Assembly: GCA_002786025.1 (NCBI GenBank)
Contig: NHNW01000020.1
Coordinates: forward strand, 580,092-644,091
Reading direction: 5' to 3'
Length of the DNA: 64,000 bases
Origin: Zasmidium citrigriseum
Taxonomy: Eukaryota; Ascomycota; Dothideomycetes; Mycosphaerellales; Mycosphaerellaceae
Both the position numbers and the translations under genes were made by a program. This document shows, one piece after another, positions 34,828 through 46,300 of this stretch; the first letter of the stretch is position 1, and every line of letters starts with the position of its first letter. Below the pieces are notes generated by a model, which ran no database searches, was not told where the DNA came from, and saw only the letters and a program-made list of their open reading frames with translations.

Positions 34828-37800
34828 TCAGTGGAAGAAGTACCGGCTTTGCCGTAATCTTCTCACGTCGAAATCGCCCTTCTTAGGAACTTCGGGGAAG
34901 GTCAATGGGAGCCAGACGAAGAGCTTCCTCATTGGCTTCTTCCTCCCAGCGGTTGACTTGGTCGGCTTCGCCGTCTTTGCGGTATCTTCGACTTCTTCAG
35001 AAGCCTCGATTGTATCGGAGGGTTCGACGTCGTCCAGGTCCTCCTTCTCGGAGTCCAGTGCAGCCTCATCAGCTTCGCCTTCCGCAGCTTCAAAGCTCTC
35101 GTCGGCGTCGGAGTTGGTCGCTTCGACTTCAGTCGCGGCGCCGGGGATTTCACCGAGGTGTTGACCGTTCATCTCAGAGGGGGCAGCAAAAGCGCTCTCG
35201 TCGGCTTCCATCTCCACGATACTGCCAGGCGTGACCATTGCCTCGCCCTTGGCTCGTTCTTCTGGATCCTCGCTGTTGAGCAAACGCATTCGCTCGGCTT
35301 CGAGCGCCATCTCACTCTGCTGCATGCTCTTGTCCTTCCGCATCTCCGTGCGTCGTTTCATGATCTTCTTGCCGACTTTGCTGACAGCAAGGACCGAAGC
35401 CATATACATACAGCCCTGGTATCGCATCTGGAACTCCTCCCGTAATCTGCCGATGATGTCCTCGCTGTGCATGGCGACGAATGCATCACGGAGGACCTCA
35501 CTCATTCTGTTGACATCGCAGGCATGCGTCCAGAATGAATCGTGGATACTGGCAAAGGTCATGCCGTTCTCGCTGCACTTCAACGCACTCAGCAACATGT
35601 GCGTTGCGTCGAGAGAGTGGATGAAGTTTGGCGGGAACGCTTGCAGCTGCTTGCGCTTGCTGACTGGATCCCAGACTTGCGGCTCATGGAGAGTGAGATT
35701 CTGCATGCTCGTCACCACAGTGCGTCCCTTCGCAGTTCGATAAGGCTGGACCACCGGTAATCGGAGTGGTGTCGTCCAGACGACCGTCGACTTGAACAAG
35801 GGTTTGGCGAGCTTTAGTCTTTCGGCCTCGACGTTGGAACCGGCTCGTTTCTTTGGTTGTTCTGCCTCTCCAGTTGTTTCGTCTTTTGCCTTCTTAGAAC
35901 CCTTCTTGGCTGCCTTCTTTCCAGAAGCCGGCTCAGGCGTGTTGTTCATGAGCTGCGCGATCTGCTCAGGCGTAAGACATGTGGAAATTCGGTCGGCACA
36001 TACTCCCAACCAGTCTTGAATGGCCTGGGCTCCCGAGAACATGGTGCCGAGTGACTTGAAGATCTTGGTCGCGATGTAATGCGACATGTTCCCAAAGTTG
36101 ACCGGATCGTGTCGGTTGACTTCGGGGAACAAGACCTCGAGCTGCTTGGCCACCTGTTGCCTTGCACCGTAGAAGGTTACGCCGTAGACGTTGGTCATGA
36201 CAGGCTGCTTGACGCACTTTCTCGTGAGGCGTCCATGAAGCTTCTGCGCGATCAAATTGCCGTCATTGGCATCCTTCTCGACCTCCATCTTGACAGCCTC
36301 CGCAACGGCCGTGTACACGTCGGCCGGACGATCACCAGGCTCGAGATTGACTTGTGCGGCTCCGACTTTGTCTCCTCCAAGAGCGGCGTAGTGCTGGAGA
36401 CCGTTACATGTGCCGTCCTGCTGAACTGGCAGGTGTGAAACGAACTTGGTGGGATCGGGGGAGTCCAAAGCATTCGCCAGCTCGTAGCAAGCTGCCAGGG
36501 TTTGCCAAGCGTCCTCCGCTTCGAGCCACCATCGCCGACCATCCAAGGGATTCCGGACAGAGTCGTAGATATCGTCCAGGTGGGACATCGTGAATTCAAT
36601 GCGCTCCTCCATGCTAGCCTTGTCATGTCCTGCGACCGTGGCCAGGTGAATTTTCAACCATCGCAGGCCTTCTGGGCCAAGCTCTTTGCCGTCTGCGAAG
36701 ACCAGCAATCCTCTCACGTTATCTGCTCCCATGTGGTTGAGGTAGGGTGGGATGGGATAGGCACGTCCTCGGAAGTCCATGTTGTGAGGGAAGTATAGCG
36801 TCTCGTTGAGTACAGTCCGGGCGATTTCCAGCTGGAAGTTTTGGAAGCATCGTTTCGAGTGAAGCCCGCTCTTCTTGTTCTCAATGTCACGCACTTCCAG
36901 CAACCACTTGCGTCGCGCCTGTGAATCTGACGAGTCTTCCGGTTCAGGCGGCAGCGAGAGCTCGGGGTGGAGAGGAGCAAAGTTGGCAATCTCGTCACCA
37001 GAATTCCAAGCCTCGAGCTGAACTTTGAAGACATCCTGGTTGACCTTCCATGGCACTTGACCCAGGGCTGTCAAACCTTTGTAGACTGTATCGAGTTCCT
37101 TGCGGTCATCTGCTGCCATGAAATAGTCCTTACCAGACTTGTCGCCGACGGGAAGGCGGAGGATAGGATTGGGATAATGCAGATACCCACCTTCACTCCA
37201 TCCTTTCCAGGGCTGAGGTTCGACCACCATTGGCATTCGCTTTGCAATGAGACTGCCAACTGGCTCGCTCTGAATCTTGTCGACAAGTGCAGGATTGGGT
37301 ACGATCATTCCAATCTTCTTTCCTCGTTGGTACTTAACGCGGTGCAAGAAAGCTGGTTGCATCTGCGTCATTTTCTGTTTCGTCCTTGGATGTTCCCGCG
37401 TCACAGGAAGCTGTGCGGTCTCGATGAACTTGGATATTAGCATCGCGCCGAGCTTCACCTTGGTGTTAGTCGGCCACTCGAGTGATGCCAAAACTTCCAT
37501 GTTGTGCTTCTTCTTAGACTTGCTCTTCGTCGTCGACTCGTTCACGGTGTCCTCAGTCTTCAATGCACGTATAGCCTTCTTCCGAAGTCGGGTAGAACTG
37601 GTCTTTTTGAGGTTTCTCTTACCGCCTTGTTGCCTGACGGAGGCTTCAAGATGGCATTCTGCTTCGATTGCTGAAGCAAGCCCCACAGTGAGGCTTCCCA
37701 GCTTCACTTCTTGCTCGTACTTGTTGGTCGAGTGATCCTTGCCAGATGCCATCCTTGAGGTGGTGAAAAGAATCGTATTCGCAGCCACTTTGGACAGAGG

Positions 37801-39183
37801 GAGGAGCTCCAAGTAAGGTCCGTATATATTGCGGTCGTCGACACTCCTCGAAGATGAACTCAGAGCCTTCTTGACCTCCGCCAGTTCCCGTTCGAGCGCC
37901 GGTAGAAGTGCTTGGTACCACTGCCACATCAATGCCGACACAGGTCTGCTCTGCATTGCCGTGTGAATGCCGATTCTCTTCAAATCTTCGTCCGCTTTTC
38001 GCCATCGATCGATGGCAATTTCCACTGAAGTCTCTTCAAGTCTTCGCTGTCGCTCGAGAGCAACTTTCCGCTGTGCCTCTGCAGAAGCGTCCGCCGGGGC
38101 TGCCGCAATGTCCTTGAACGTGTCCATCGCGCGCTTTATGCTTGCCAGTCCAACACCTTTCTGCTCAGTAGAGCGAACTTCTGGTATTGTGTCCATGTCT
38201 ACCAAGTCTGCTCTTCTCACATGCGTCCGACTTTGAGCCTCCGCTTCGGCCGGCTCGTTCAACGCATCTTGCTGTGGCGCCTCCACTTCGGCCTCCACTT
38301 CCTGTGTTGCACGTCCCAGAATTGCGAACTCGTTATCATCATATTCTTCAGAGAGTAGGACTTCGTCCGCAACGTCGTCTCCAAGTTGCCGGGCCAGGTC
38401 CACGTATCTGCGTATCGAACGATCTCGCCTTGAGCCTTCCAAAGATCTAATGGCAGCGCGGACCATGAGAATCAGCATTTTCTCATCCGGTTGTACTGCT
38501 TTGCTCCTGACTTCGACTTCAAACCACTTTTGCATATCCTTTAGCATGACCGAGGACAAGGGCGAATCTCTTCCGTGCATTGCCAGTGTCTTGAACAGAT
38601 CTTGCAGATACGCAGTGTGCGCGTACGTGGTTTCTGGTGAATCTTTCCCACACTGCTCGGCCATACGCTGGGCAATGGCTGCAGCTCGGTCTCTTCGTCC
38701 AACTGCAAGACTTGTATATAAATGCGTCAACAGCTCCTTCGAAGTTCCCGACATGCTTGGAGATACTTTGATCAAGGCGTCGGGCGACATCGTCGTCGTA
38801 TTAAGCATAATAGGTTCGCTGCGAAAGTGACCCAATGCTGGAAATTGGGTGGGCGACCGATTCGAAAAGTCGAACGGGATGTGTTTGTCGCCTTCGCTGC
38901 GGAAACCGGTGCCATAATTGGGAGGCAGAAAGTGACTGTCGGGTCGTACACTGAAGCTTTCTGTCGCTGTGGCGAGGCCCCGGACCTGTGTTCTCGATTG
39001 CGTCGCGTTCGTCTCGTTTCGTCTTGTCGGCTGTGACGAGGTCGGCGAAGCGGTCGCCGCTCTTGATGCGCTCCATCGTAGTTGCGCTGGAGCCAGCCAT
39101 GGAAGATTGAGCTTGGCAAAGGAGGCGGCGAGTAGTTGTGAGGTGCGCCTCTGGTGTCTCCGTCCAGCAGAGCGAACAAGCAT
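34828..39183 (-). CDS. RPO41: mitochondrial DNA-directed RNA polymerase (RPO41)
   Basis: A single 1451-codon exon. It encodes the single-subunit, T7-like polymerase that transcribes mitochondrial DNA and primes its replication. The N-terminus (MLVRSAGRRHQRRTSQLL) is a plausible presequence. An N-terminal extension of ~600 residues carries the pentatricopeptide-like helical part. Catalytic motifs follow: DFRGRAYPIPPYLNHMG near 801, motif A LPVQQDGTCNGLQHYAALGGD near 920 (catalytic Asp), motif B RKCVKQPVMTNVYGVTFYG near 990, and motif C FASIHDSFWTHACD near 1210 (second catalytic Asp). The C-terminus KGDFDVRRLRQSRYFFH has the expected aromatic end. Two low-complexity inserts stand out: a Lys-rich one around 1090 and a ~110-residue acidic one around 1290-1410 near the C-terminus. 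Confidence 0.95.
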   Translation of the reverse strand: MLVRSAGRRHQRRTSQLLAASFAKLNLPWLAPAQLRWSASRAATASPTSSQPTRRNETNATQSRTQVRGLATATESFSVRPDSHFLPPNYGTGFRSEGDKHIPFDFSNRSPTQFPALGHFRSEPIMLNTTTMSPDALIKVSPSMSGTSKELLTHLYTSLAVGRRDRAAAIAQRMAEQCGKDSPETTYAHTAYLQDLFKTLAMHGRDSPLSSVMLKDMQKWFEVEVRSKAVQPDEKMLILMVRAAIRSLEGSRRDRSIRRYVDLARQLGDDVADEVLLSEEYDDNEFAILGRATQEVEAEVEAPQQDALNEPAEAEAQSRTHVRRADLVDMDTIPEVRSTEQKGVGLASIKRAMDTFKDIAAAPADASAEAQRKVALERQRRLEETSVEIAIDRWRKADEDLKRIGIHTAMQSRPVSALMWQWYQALLPALERELAEVKKALSSSSRSVDDRNIYGPYLELLPLSKVAANTILFTTSRMASGKDHSTNKYEQEVKLGSLTVGLASAIEAECHLEASVRQQGGKRNLKKTSSTRLRKKAIRALKTEDTVNESTTKSKSKKKHNMEVLASLEWPTNTKVKLGAMLISKFIETAQLPVTREHPRTKQKMTQMQPAFLHRVKYQRGKKIGMIVPNPALVDKIQSEPVGSLIAKRMPMVVEPQPWKGWSEGGYLHYPNPILRLPVGDKSGKDYFMAADDRKELDTVYKGLTALGQVPWKVNQDVFKVQLEAWNSGDEIANFAPLHPELSLPPEPEDSSDSQARRKWLLEVRDIENKKSGLHSKRCFQNFQLEIARTVLNETLYFPHNMDFRGRAYPIPPYLNHMGADNVRGLLVFADGKELGPEGLRWLKIHLATVAGHDKASMEERIEFTMSHLDDIYDSVRNPLDGRRWWLEAEDAWQTLAACYELANALDSPDPTKFVSHLPVQQDGTCNGLQHYAALGGDKVGAAQVNLEPGDRPADVYTAVAEAVKMEVEKDANDGNLIAQKLHGRLTRKCVKQPVMTNVYGVTFYGARQQVAKQLEVLFPEVNRHDPVNFGNMSHYIATKIFKSLGTMFSGAQAIQDWLGVCADRISTCLTPEQIAQLMNNTPEPASGKKAAKKGSKKAKDETTGEAEQPKKRAGSNVEAERLKLAKPLFKSTVVWTTPLRLPVVQPYRTAKGRTVVTSMQNLTLHEPQVWDPVSKRKQLQAFPPNFIHSLDATHMLLSALKCSENGMTFASIHDSFWTHACDVNRMSEVLRDAFVAMHSEDIIGRLREEFQMRYQGCMYMASVLAVSKVGKKIMKRRTEMRKDKSMQQSEMALEAERMRLLNSEDPEERAKGEAMVTPGSIVEMEADESAFAAPSEMNGQHLGEIPGAATEVEATNSDADESFEAAEGEADEAALDSEKEDLDDVEPSDTIEASEEVEDTAKTAKPTKSTAGRKKPMRKLFVWLPLTFPEVPKKGDFDVRRLRQSRYFFH

Positions 39184-40000
39184 CTTCTACAACTCCCACG
39201 GGCAGCGGAATGTTCGTCGCCCGCCTGCCTTCCACAACCACGCCCAATGCGAAATGAGAACGGATGTCGAGAGAGAAGGGGATGATGATGGAGAGGGCGA
39301 GACTCGATGAGCAGCACAAATCTTTCATCTGCCGGGCACGCGAGCACACAGGGTTAGCTCCCTGCACTACTGCCGACGCCGTCTGGTCCCCGGCCAATCA
39401 CTCGCCACTGATTCGGTCTCCTTTTTCTGACCTCACCTCTCACAGTCTGTCTCTTCTTTCGATCAATGTGATGCAATTGCTCGATCCTTCCATACGACGT
39501 ACTCGCAAATATGATTGTATTTGTAGGTTTGCTGCGAAATACGACGTCCGGAAGCGTTCGAAGTCCAGACCAAAGTATCCTCACATGCGCCGAACGCAAG
39601 CTTGCAATCCTCCAGGTGTATACGATTTGAAGGTCTGTAAGGTTGAGATGTTTCCACGCGACAGAGACTGGCCTATCAATCCGAGCGCGAGGCTGATTCT
39701 GATGGGTTGTGGAAGATGGCGGAGGATAGTGGCTTTGGTAAGGATCTCGAGCCTCCTCCCACCAGCCTGGAGAGAATGGCCATGACGGCGAGGATTCTTC
39801 AAGTATTTCTTGTTGCTTCAAGCTGGGATGATCGCGCAGAGCATGTGGAGAAGAGAAGCGTGTGAGGCCGCACATAAGGAAAGAGCAGCGCACGCTTCTT
39901 TCCGCGCTTAGTTCAACCTTCTCTCAACGTCACCTCCTCAACTCTTTCCATCTTCCATATCCAACACATCACCACCCGATTCTTGCAGCATCTTCCCACC
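39184..40000. promoter_or_regulatory. shared promoter between RPO41 and the divergent gene
   Basis: 817 bp separating two divergent start codons. The last ~100 bases before 40001 are rich in CTTTCC and CACC tracts. No coding sequence is supported. Confidence 0.45.
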
Positions 40001-42972
40001 ATGGCCGACAAGTTGCCTTGGTCTGGTCAACCCGATGCACCTGGCCACAACACCGCCTCGACCGCATTTGATCCAAGATACTCCGACGGCGATGGCATGC
40101 AATTCTTCGATTTTGATGCATTTGGCAAGCAATTTTCACCGCAGCGTCAAGCTCCATATGGCATTGACGACGGAATGGCCGACTTTGATATGGCTGAAGA
40201 ACCTACGAACCTCGAGAACTACACCTATCTACCGGATCTCCCGATGGATGGAGAGGACTTCGAGGGTGCAGCAGATGACGATGTCAATGGCGTACCTTCG
40301 GCAGACCAAGAGGCAGATCTCGATGAGGACTCCTCAGATGACGGAGAGACTGCTCTTTTCGAGGCTGCTCTCGCGAGCTATCGCAATGACAATCCGCTGC
40401 TCTCAGGCCTGGTCCCACGACCTCCGAAAGACTTCGAACAGCAGCTTGCCGATCCTGATGGAGTCACACACCTGGAACAGCTGCCCAGCTTCGAGGCACT
40501 TCGTGGAAATGAGAAGTGGCACGTCGACAAAGAATCAGCAGAGTTCCTGGCGTCTGTCATGGCCCTCACATCCGACCAGGACCTGGATGAGATCTCTCAC
40601 CGCTCCATTCGCAATCCACTACGCAAACTAAGACTCGAAGAGCCGGTTGTAGAGACACATCCTGAGATGGCAATGATAAAGCTGTTCAAACGCAACGAAG
40701 TGCATTTATCGAATGACGGTATCGAACCGTTTCCTTTGAATGTCGAGAAGGACGAGAGCTTGGAGTGGTCGAAAGCTGCTCAAGAGTTACCGAAGAAACT
40801 TCACCGTGAGATGAAGAATGCGAAATTGGAAATCGACGGTGAGACAATGACGTATCTTGGTGAGATAGCGAAAGGTCCGGACGTAGACTTGGATGACTGG
40901 CTGAAACAAGACCGTGAAAGAAGGGTAAAGCAAATGTGATCAATTGTGTTCTGTTGCATACTGACGAAGGCCAGCTCCCTCCTCCGCCATTATCGCCAAA
41001 GCTCCTGCCACTTTCACCGCCTCACAGCCCAGGAGAGATGGACCCGGAAGCCGCAGAACTCGAGCTCACTTCGTCACCGGTCGATCCCTCAGCTAATGAA
41101 CTGGGTGGCCTAGCGGCAAAGATCCTGAAGCGAGACAACGTACGGATGGAGGTCGATGCCGAAGAAGCCGCGAAGTCATGGGATGGCTTCGCTGCAAGTT
41201 CATCGTCGCCATTACAGCGTAAGGTCAAACGACGCAGTGACCTTAAAGTCTCTAGCCCGCTGCTGCCACTTGAGATTGAAGAACCACCATCCAAAAAGGC
41301 CAAGACGGTCTCATTCCCCGATGATATCGAGACGTTGATACCTGAACTCTCCGACGATGACTTGCCTGACGATGGTGAAGTTGCTGCCGAAGTCCTCGCT
41401 GCCACCAACGCTATTGCTCGATCTGCAGGAGAGAAGATGCAGCAACGTCTGCATGGAGAGGAGCTGGCTGAGGCCGACACGACCATGAGAGTAGAGCTTC
41501 CTCCGGTCGACGAGATCAAAGCCGTGCCGCCTTGGGAAGCGTACGCGGTTGCTGATGGCAACTTTCGGTCTCTGAGCTCGCAACGAAGACTGATCAACGA
41601 AGCTCACGATACTTTGGAGCACTCGGAGGTCAAGTGGAGTGTCTCGTCCAAAGCAGAGCGCCAGCTTCACTGGGTTCCATTCCCCATGCATCTGGGAAAG
41701 ATCAAGCCCGAAGGCTACTTTGATGATGGATCGCTGGCAAGATATTTGCAAGAGCTCGACATCAACGATGATGTTGATCTTGAATGTCTGATCTGGAAGC
41801 CCGATGGTCTCCGCGTGCTTGACCATGACGAGGATGAAGATGACGAATTGGAAGCGGCAGACATCAAGAGCGATGAGCCCGAGCAAGAACCTGAACCTGA
41901 GGTACCCAGACCTCCAGAGATGCCCGTTCCGCGAGCGGTGTCGCCACAGAAGAAACCACCTGCACCAACGGCCCAAAGCTATGCCAAGACGACTGTGCAG
42001 AGCTGGACGCCGATGGACGAACTACTTGCCAAACGCAAGATTCAGCTTGAAGAAGACAGGAAGGCTTTCAACAACGCAAGCGGCATGGATATCTTCGCAA
42101 GAGCACAAGGACTCTCGAGTAAGGCACCTCAGGCCCCAACCACGACGCTCGCCCTCAACAATCGGCCGTCCGCAGAGCATTCTGCCGTTGGACTCGATGC
42201 CGAAATCCCTGCTCCTCCCAGGCACGAAGCAGCGATCCCAACACCCGAAGTCCACCATCCCTCACGCCCATACCAACTCATAATCTCCCACACCCTCCTA
42301 AAGGACCACACTTTCGTCCGCAAACTCCAAAAACACCTCCCCTCAATCGACCTCATCGACCGGGACTTTACCACGGCCTCGAAAATACTCGAAGCCGATA
42401 TAACCCTCTCCCCCAGCACCGGCCTCCTCTTGACAACGCTCCAAAAACTGAAACAGAAGCCCTTGCCAGGCCATCCCAGCACAAGCGGCATCCGCGACCG
42501 CATCGCCAGCATCGCACCACGCTACGAAACGCTCCTCGTCCTCGTCAGCGACGACCGCGACAACTCGCCTCTCGACGAACGCGATACGTCGGCCTTGACA
42601 GACCTGATCACCCATACCACAACCTCCAACTTCGAGACCACTGTCCAAATCCTCTACATCCCCGGCGGAACAGCCACTCTCGCGCATTACACCGCGGCGG
42701 CAATCTCCATCCACTCTTCGGGGAGCAACCAAAATCAGCTACTCAGAGACGAAACACTCTGGGAGCGATTCCTCCGATCGGCTGGACTGAATGCCTACGC
42801 AGCCCAAGTAGTTCTGGGGTCTTTGAAATCCGTTGCCGAAGGAAAGGAGTTGGCAGCGTTCGTCATGATGGCGCCCGACGAGAGAATCCAGCGTTTCGGA
42901 CCCATGATGGGAGGGGATGGGGTGTTGAGACGGGTGAATCGGGTTCTGGAGGGGAGGTGGACGACGTTCTGA
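40001..42972 (+). CDS. protein with XPF-like/HhH C-terminus, possible ZIP2/SHOC1-type meiotic factor
   Basis: Exons 40001-40924 and 40975-42972 (50-bp intron, GTAAAG donor, ACTGAC branch, CCAG acceptor) encode 973 residues. The N-terminal two-thirds are acidic and Pro-rich with scattered ordered motifs (LEWSKAAQELPKKLHREM; LHWVPFPMHLGKI). From about residue 740 an XPF-nuclease-like fold seems present: RPYQLIISHTLLKDHTFVRKL, IDLIDRDF, then EADITLSPSTGLLLTTLQKLK where active nucleases have the ERK motif. ERK residues are missing, so it would be catalytically inert. A helix-hairpin-helix-like tail follows (FLRSAGLNAYAAQVVLGSL; GPMMGGDGVLRRVNRVLEGRW). An inactive XPF plus HhH is the design of ZIP2/SHOC1, which stabilises meiotic crossover intermediates with SPO16. 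The assignment rests on pattern only; another XPF-like scaffold is possible. Confidence 0.6.
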
Positions 42973-43358
42973 TTTACCGCTTCCACATGCTGCGATTTCA
43001 CATACTGGTAATGTGCTTGGAACTTTGCTCAATCTCAGATGCACACATATGTAATGCAAGTCCCAAGATGCCCATTCTCCTGATGCTATATCTCTGTAAT
43101 ATCACTAGGTCTGTTGTGTGCCTAGCTTTCGATCGATCGAAAGAACGAGCGCAATCTAGCTTTTATGACTCCAGCAAACCCTACTCGATGAAGGAAGTTG
43201 AGACAAACACACATTTCAAGGCTCGAGCACCCGGCTAAGGAAGTGCGAGCTCCACCAGCACCATCGCAGATCAGAAAACAAAACACCCACCTACACCATC
43301 CACCCCAAACAATGCCGAACAAGTCATCCATGTTGAATGCCATGCACCACCACTCGCA
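42973..43358. other. convergent intergenic region
   Basis: Lies between the 3' ends of the plus-strand XPF-like gene and the minus-strand GDE1 gene. It contains a perfect 18-bp palindrome (43126-43143) and otherwise no feature. Confidence 0.5.
43126..43143. repeat. perfect 18-bp palindrome
   Basis: CTTTCGATCGATCGAAAG reads the same on both strands. It lies between convergent genes, so it could help 3' end formation, though no loop or U-tract is evident. Confidence 0.6.
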
Positions 43359-46300
43359 TTACCCCGACAATCCAACCCCCTCCATACTCTTCACCAAATC
43401 TCCCTTCCCGCTGCTCCTCCCACCAGCCTCCGTCTCAGCCTCCGTCAACCCCTTCCTAACCCTAGCCACACTATCAACAATGACAGCATCAATCCCCGCC
43501 TGCGCCTGCAAATTCGAATTCCGCGGATCATTATTCAGCGTCCCATAACTCACACAAACCAACTCCGAACTCTGCACAACATTAATAAGTCTTGGACAGA
43601 GGACGAAAGGTTCCGCGGCCGAGACGATGCCGAGAAGATTCCAGCGCGAGGCGAAGCGGATGGCTTCTTGGAGGGAGGAGGCCCGGATGTCGCCGACGGG
43701 GGAGCAGCCCGCGTCTGTGAGGAAGAGGACGGGGATGGAGGGTTGTTTGAAAGTGAGCAAGAGGCAGATGTCCGGGTGGAAGGAAGAGAAGACGATATTG
43801 CGGTTGCCGCGGAGGTCGTAGACCATTTTCAGGACCGTGTCGACGAAGGAGTTGAGTTCCACGGCGTAGGTGTCCATTTCTTCCTGGACGGATTCGAAGA
43901 GCATGGGGTATTTCATCTCGATGTTGAAGCCGACGTTTTCGGGAATGGTCTTGAACATCTCCTCGAGGGTCGTGAAGGGTTGCTGGATGAATTCGCCGCG
44001 CATGTTGCCTTTGAAGCCTTTGGCTTTGAAGTCGCGCGTGTTGCGGATGCGATCTTTGGTTTTGTCGAGGGAAGGGGCGCCGACAGAGTAGGAGCGTGTG
44101 ATGCGGGCTCGTTCGTTGTTGTCTTTGCTGCGGCCGTTGCTTTCGCCGTTACTCTGAGAAGGGCTTGAGGGCCGCGTGGACTTGGGAGTCTCGCTGAGAG
44201 CCAAGAATTGCTCAAGCGTCAGGGTATGGACTGGCACATCTGCTCCAGTCTCGCTGACCAGGAAGTCGTGGTAAATGACTGGGACATGGTCTTTGGTCAT
44301 TTGGACATCGAACTCGACGTATGACGCCCCCAAGTTGGCGGCCGTGATGAAAGATTGAATCGTATTCTCGCCAAGCTGCAGCGACGTCTTCGTGGCCATG
44401 TTCTTGCCCAGGCCACGATGGCCGATGACCATGGTAGATGACTTTGTCCAGTATGTCTTTTCTCCACTGATGCTCACATTTGGGTGTTTGAAGGGTGTGA
44501 TGATGAGGAAGTTGAAGTTGATCGAGCCGATGACATCGAAGTCGGGTCCTGCAAGAAGGGGTACACTGAGATCGGTTTGCAGTGTCATGCGCTTGTTGCC
44601 AACGCCAGGTTTGATACTCGAAAGCAAAGCCACAGCACGTGCGATACGCTTGTCTGTAGAGCCGGCGTATGTTGGTACAAGGTCGAACAGAAGCTTCACC
44701 TTCGAGGGGTCCTTCGTCATGAATGTAATTGGCGAGGTGCTGATCTCCTCTTGGATGGGCAAATCGATCACAGTAGACTCTCCATTGGCTCCCTGGGCTG
44801 ACACGACCAATGACAGTGCGGTGTCGAGTTGTGTTGCGTGTGCATCGTTGATGGCGATGTTCTCGAGAGTGATGGGTTGGATGTCCTTGTTCTCGTCCAA
44901 AGTTCCCAGACTGACCAACACCATGGATTCGTCCGTCAAGTATCTGTGACCGAAAGACTTGACTGGCTCTGGTACGCGAGGCTTGAGCTCTTCCTTCGGC
45001 ATTCCATTCGATCGTCGGTCTTCCAAAGACGACACTACTGGAGGCGCTGCGGACTCCTGTGCCTGAGCAGCCAGCTCCGGACTAGGGTGAAGACTTGGCG
45101 GGGGCGTGAGCGCAGAAAGGTACTTCGCAATGTCCATATGACCTCTCAATGCGGCATGTTCCTGGGGAGTCCAGAGGGAAGAGTCCAGCTTGTTGACTTG
45201 AGCGCCTGCATCAACCAAGAGCTTCGCAATCGGTAGATGTCCATTCACACAGGCAATGAAAAGAGGCGTCCAGCCATACGTCTTCTCCGCAATCTCAACA
45301 TTAATGCGATGCTCACCCTGCGTTGCGGCGAGAAGCGCGCGAGTACACTCCTCATGGCCGAATCTAGCGGCAATGTGTAGCGCAGTCTCGCCTTGCTCGT
45401 CGCGGAAGTTCACATCAACACCAGCATCAACCAGGAGTGCGACGATCTTGTAGAGATTCTGCTTGGTAGCCAGAGCCAGAGAAAGACCACTCTTTTCGAC
45501 GTGTTTACTCGTCAAATGGTGATCCGTGAAGCTTTGCCAGTCATCGACCATTAAGAGCGCCTTGGAAGTCCGGTAATGGCCAGCAATCACAGCCAAATGA
45601 AGCGGCGCATAGCCTTCTTCATCCTGCCATGCGGCTGAATCAATGCCTTCCGAGATGTCAAAGAGGTTCCAGTCTTGCAGATGCTTCATAAGAATCTGAC
45701 TTGCAACCACAAGGCCGTACTGTGCAGCGTAATGAAGCGGCATTCGGCCGTAGACATCCTTGCTCAGAACGCCAGGCCGTTGCTCCTCGGTCAAGTGATC
45801 CAGGATGAAGGTTAGCAGCTTTTCAGCTTCCACGTCTCGTCCTGGGTCCTGATCTGGGTCTCGCTCTTCGACTTTGAATGCTCCAGGACCACGCACTGGT
45901 GGCTGGGCAGCATTGATGAACGTAGTCGCAGAGATCTCTTTGATCCCTCCTGCATCTTGGTTCGCACGTGCTCTTCCAGTAGCCAACAGGACTTTGTGGA
46001 GGCAGTTGCGTTTGTTCAGGTCGTCATCCGGGTCGATAGAGGGCACTTTGGCGAGGATAGCCTCAATCGACTTGAACGATCGGAAAGCAATGGCTCGTTG
46101 TAAGAGATCAAGAAGAAGCCCCTTCTGTGCACCATTCCCAGGTGCAACCGAATTGACCAACTCGAACAGCTTGGGGATATTCTCCTCTTTCACCGCGTGC
46201 TCCAAAGCTTCCAACGTTGCCGTAGGAATCTTGAGTGTTGCCCGTGATCCCATGCGATGGATCGAGCCGGAGCTTCCTGAATGCACAGAACTGGTATCAT

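Noticed and set aside
43668..44168. Val/Gly/Phe-rich plus-strand frame opposite GDE1
   Set aside because: Antisense shadow created by the strongly skewed base composition of that part of GDE1.
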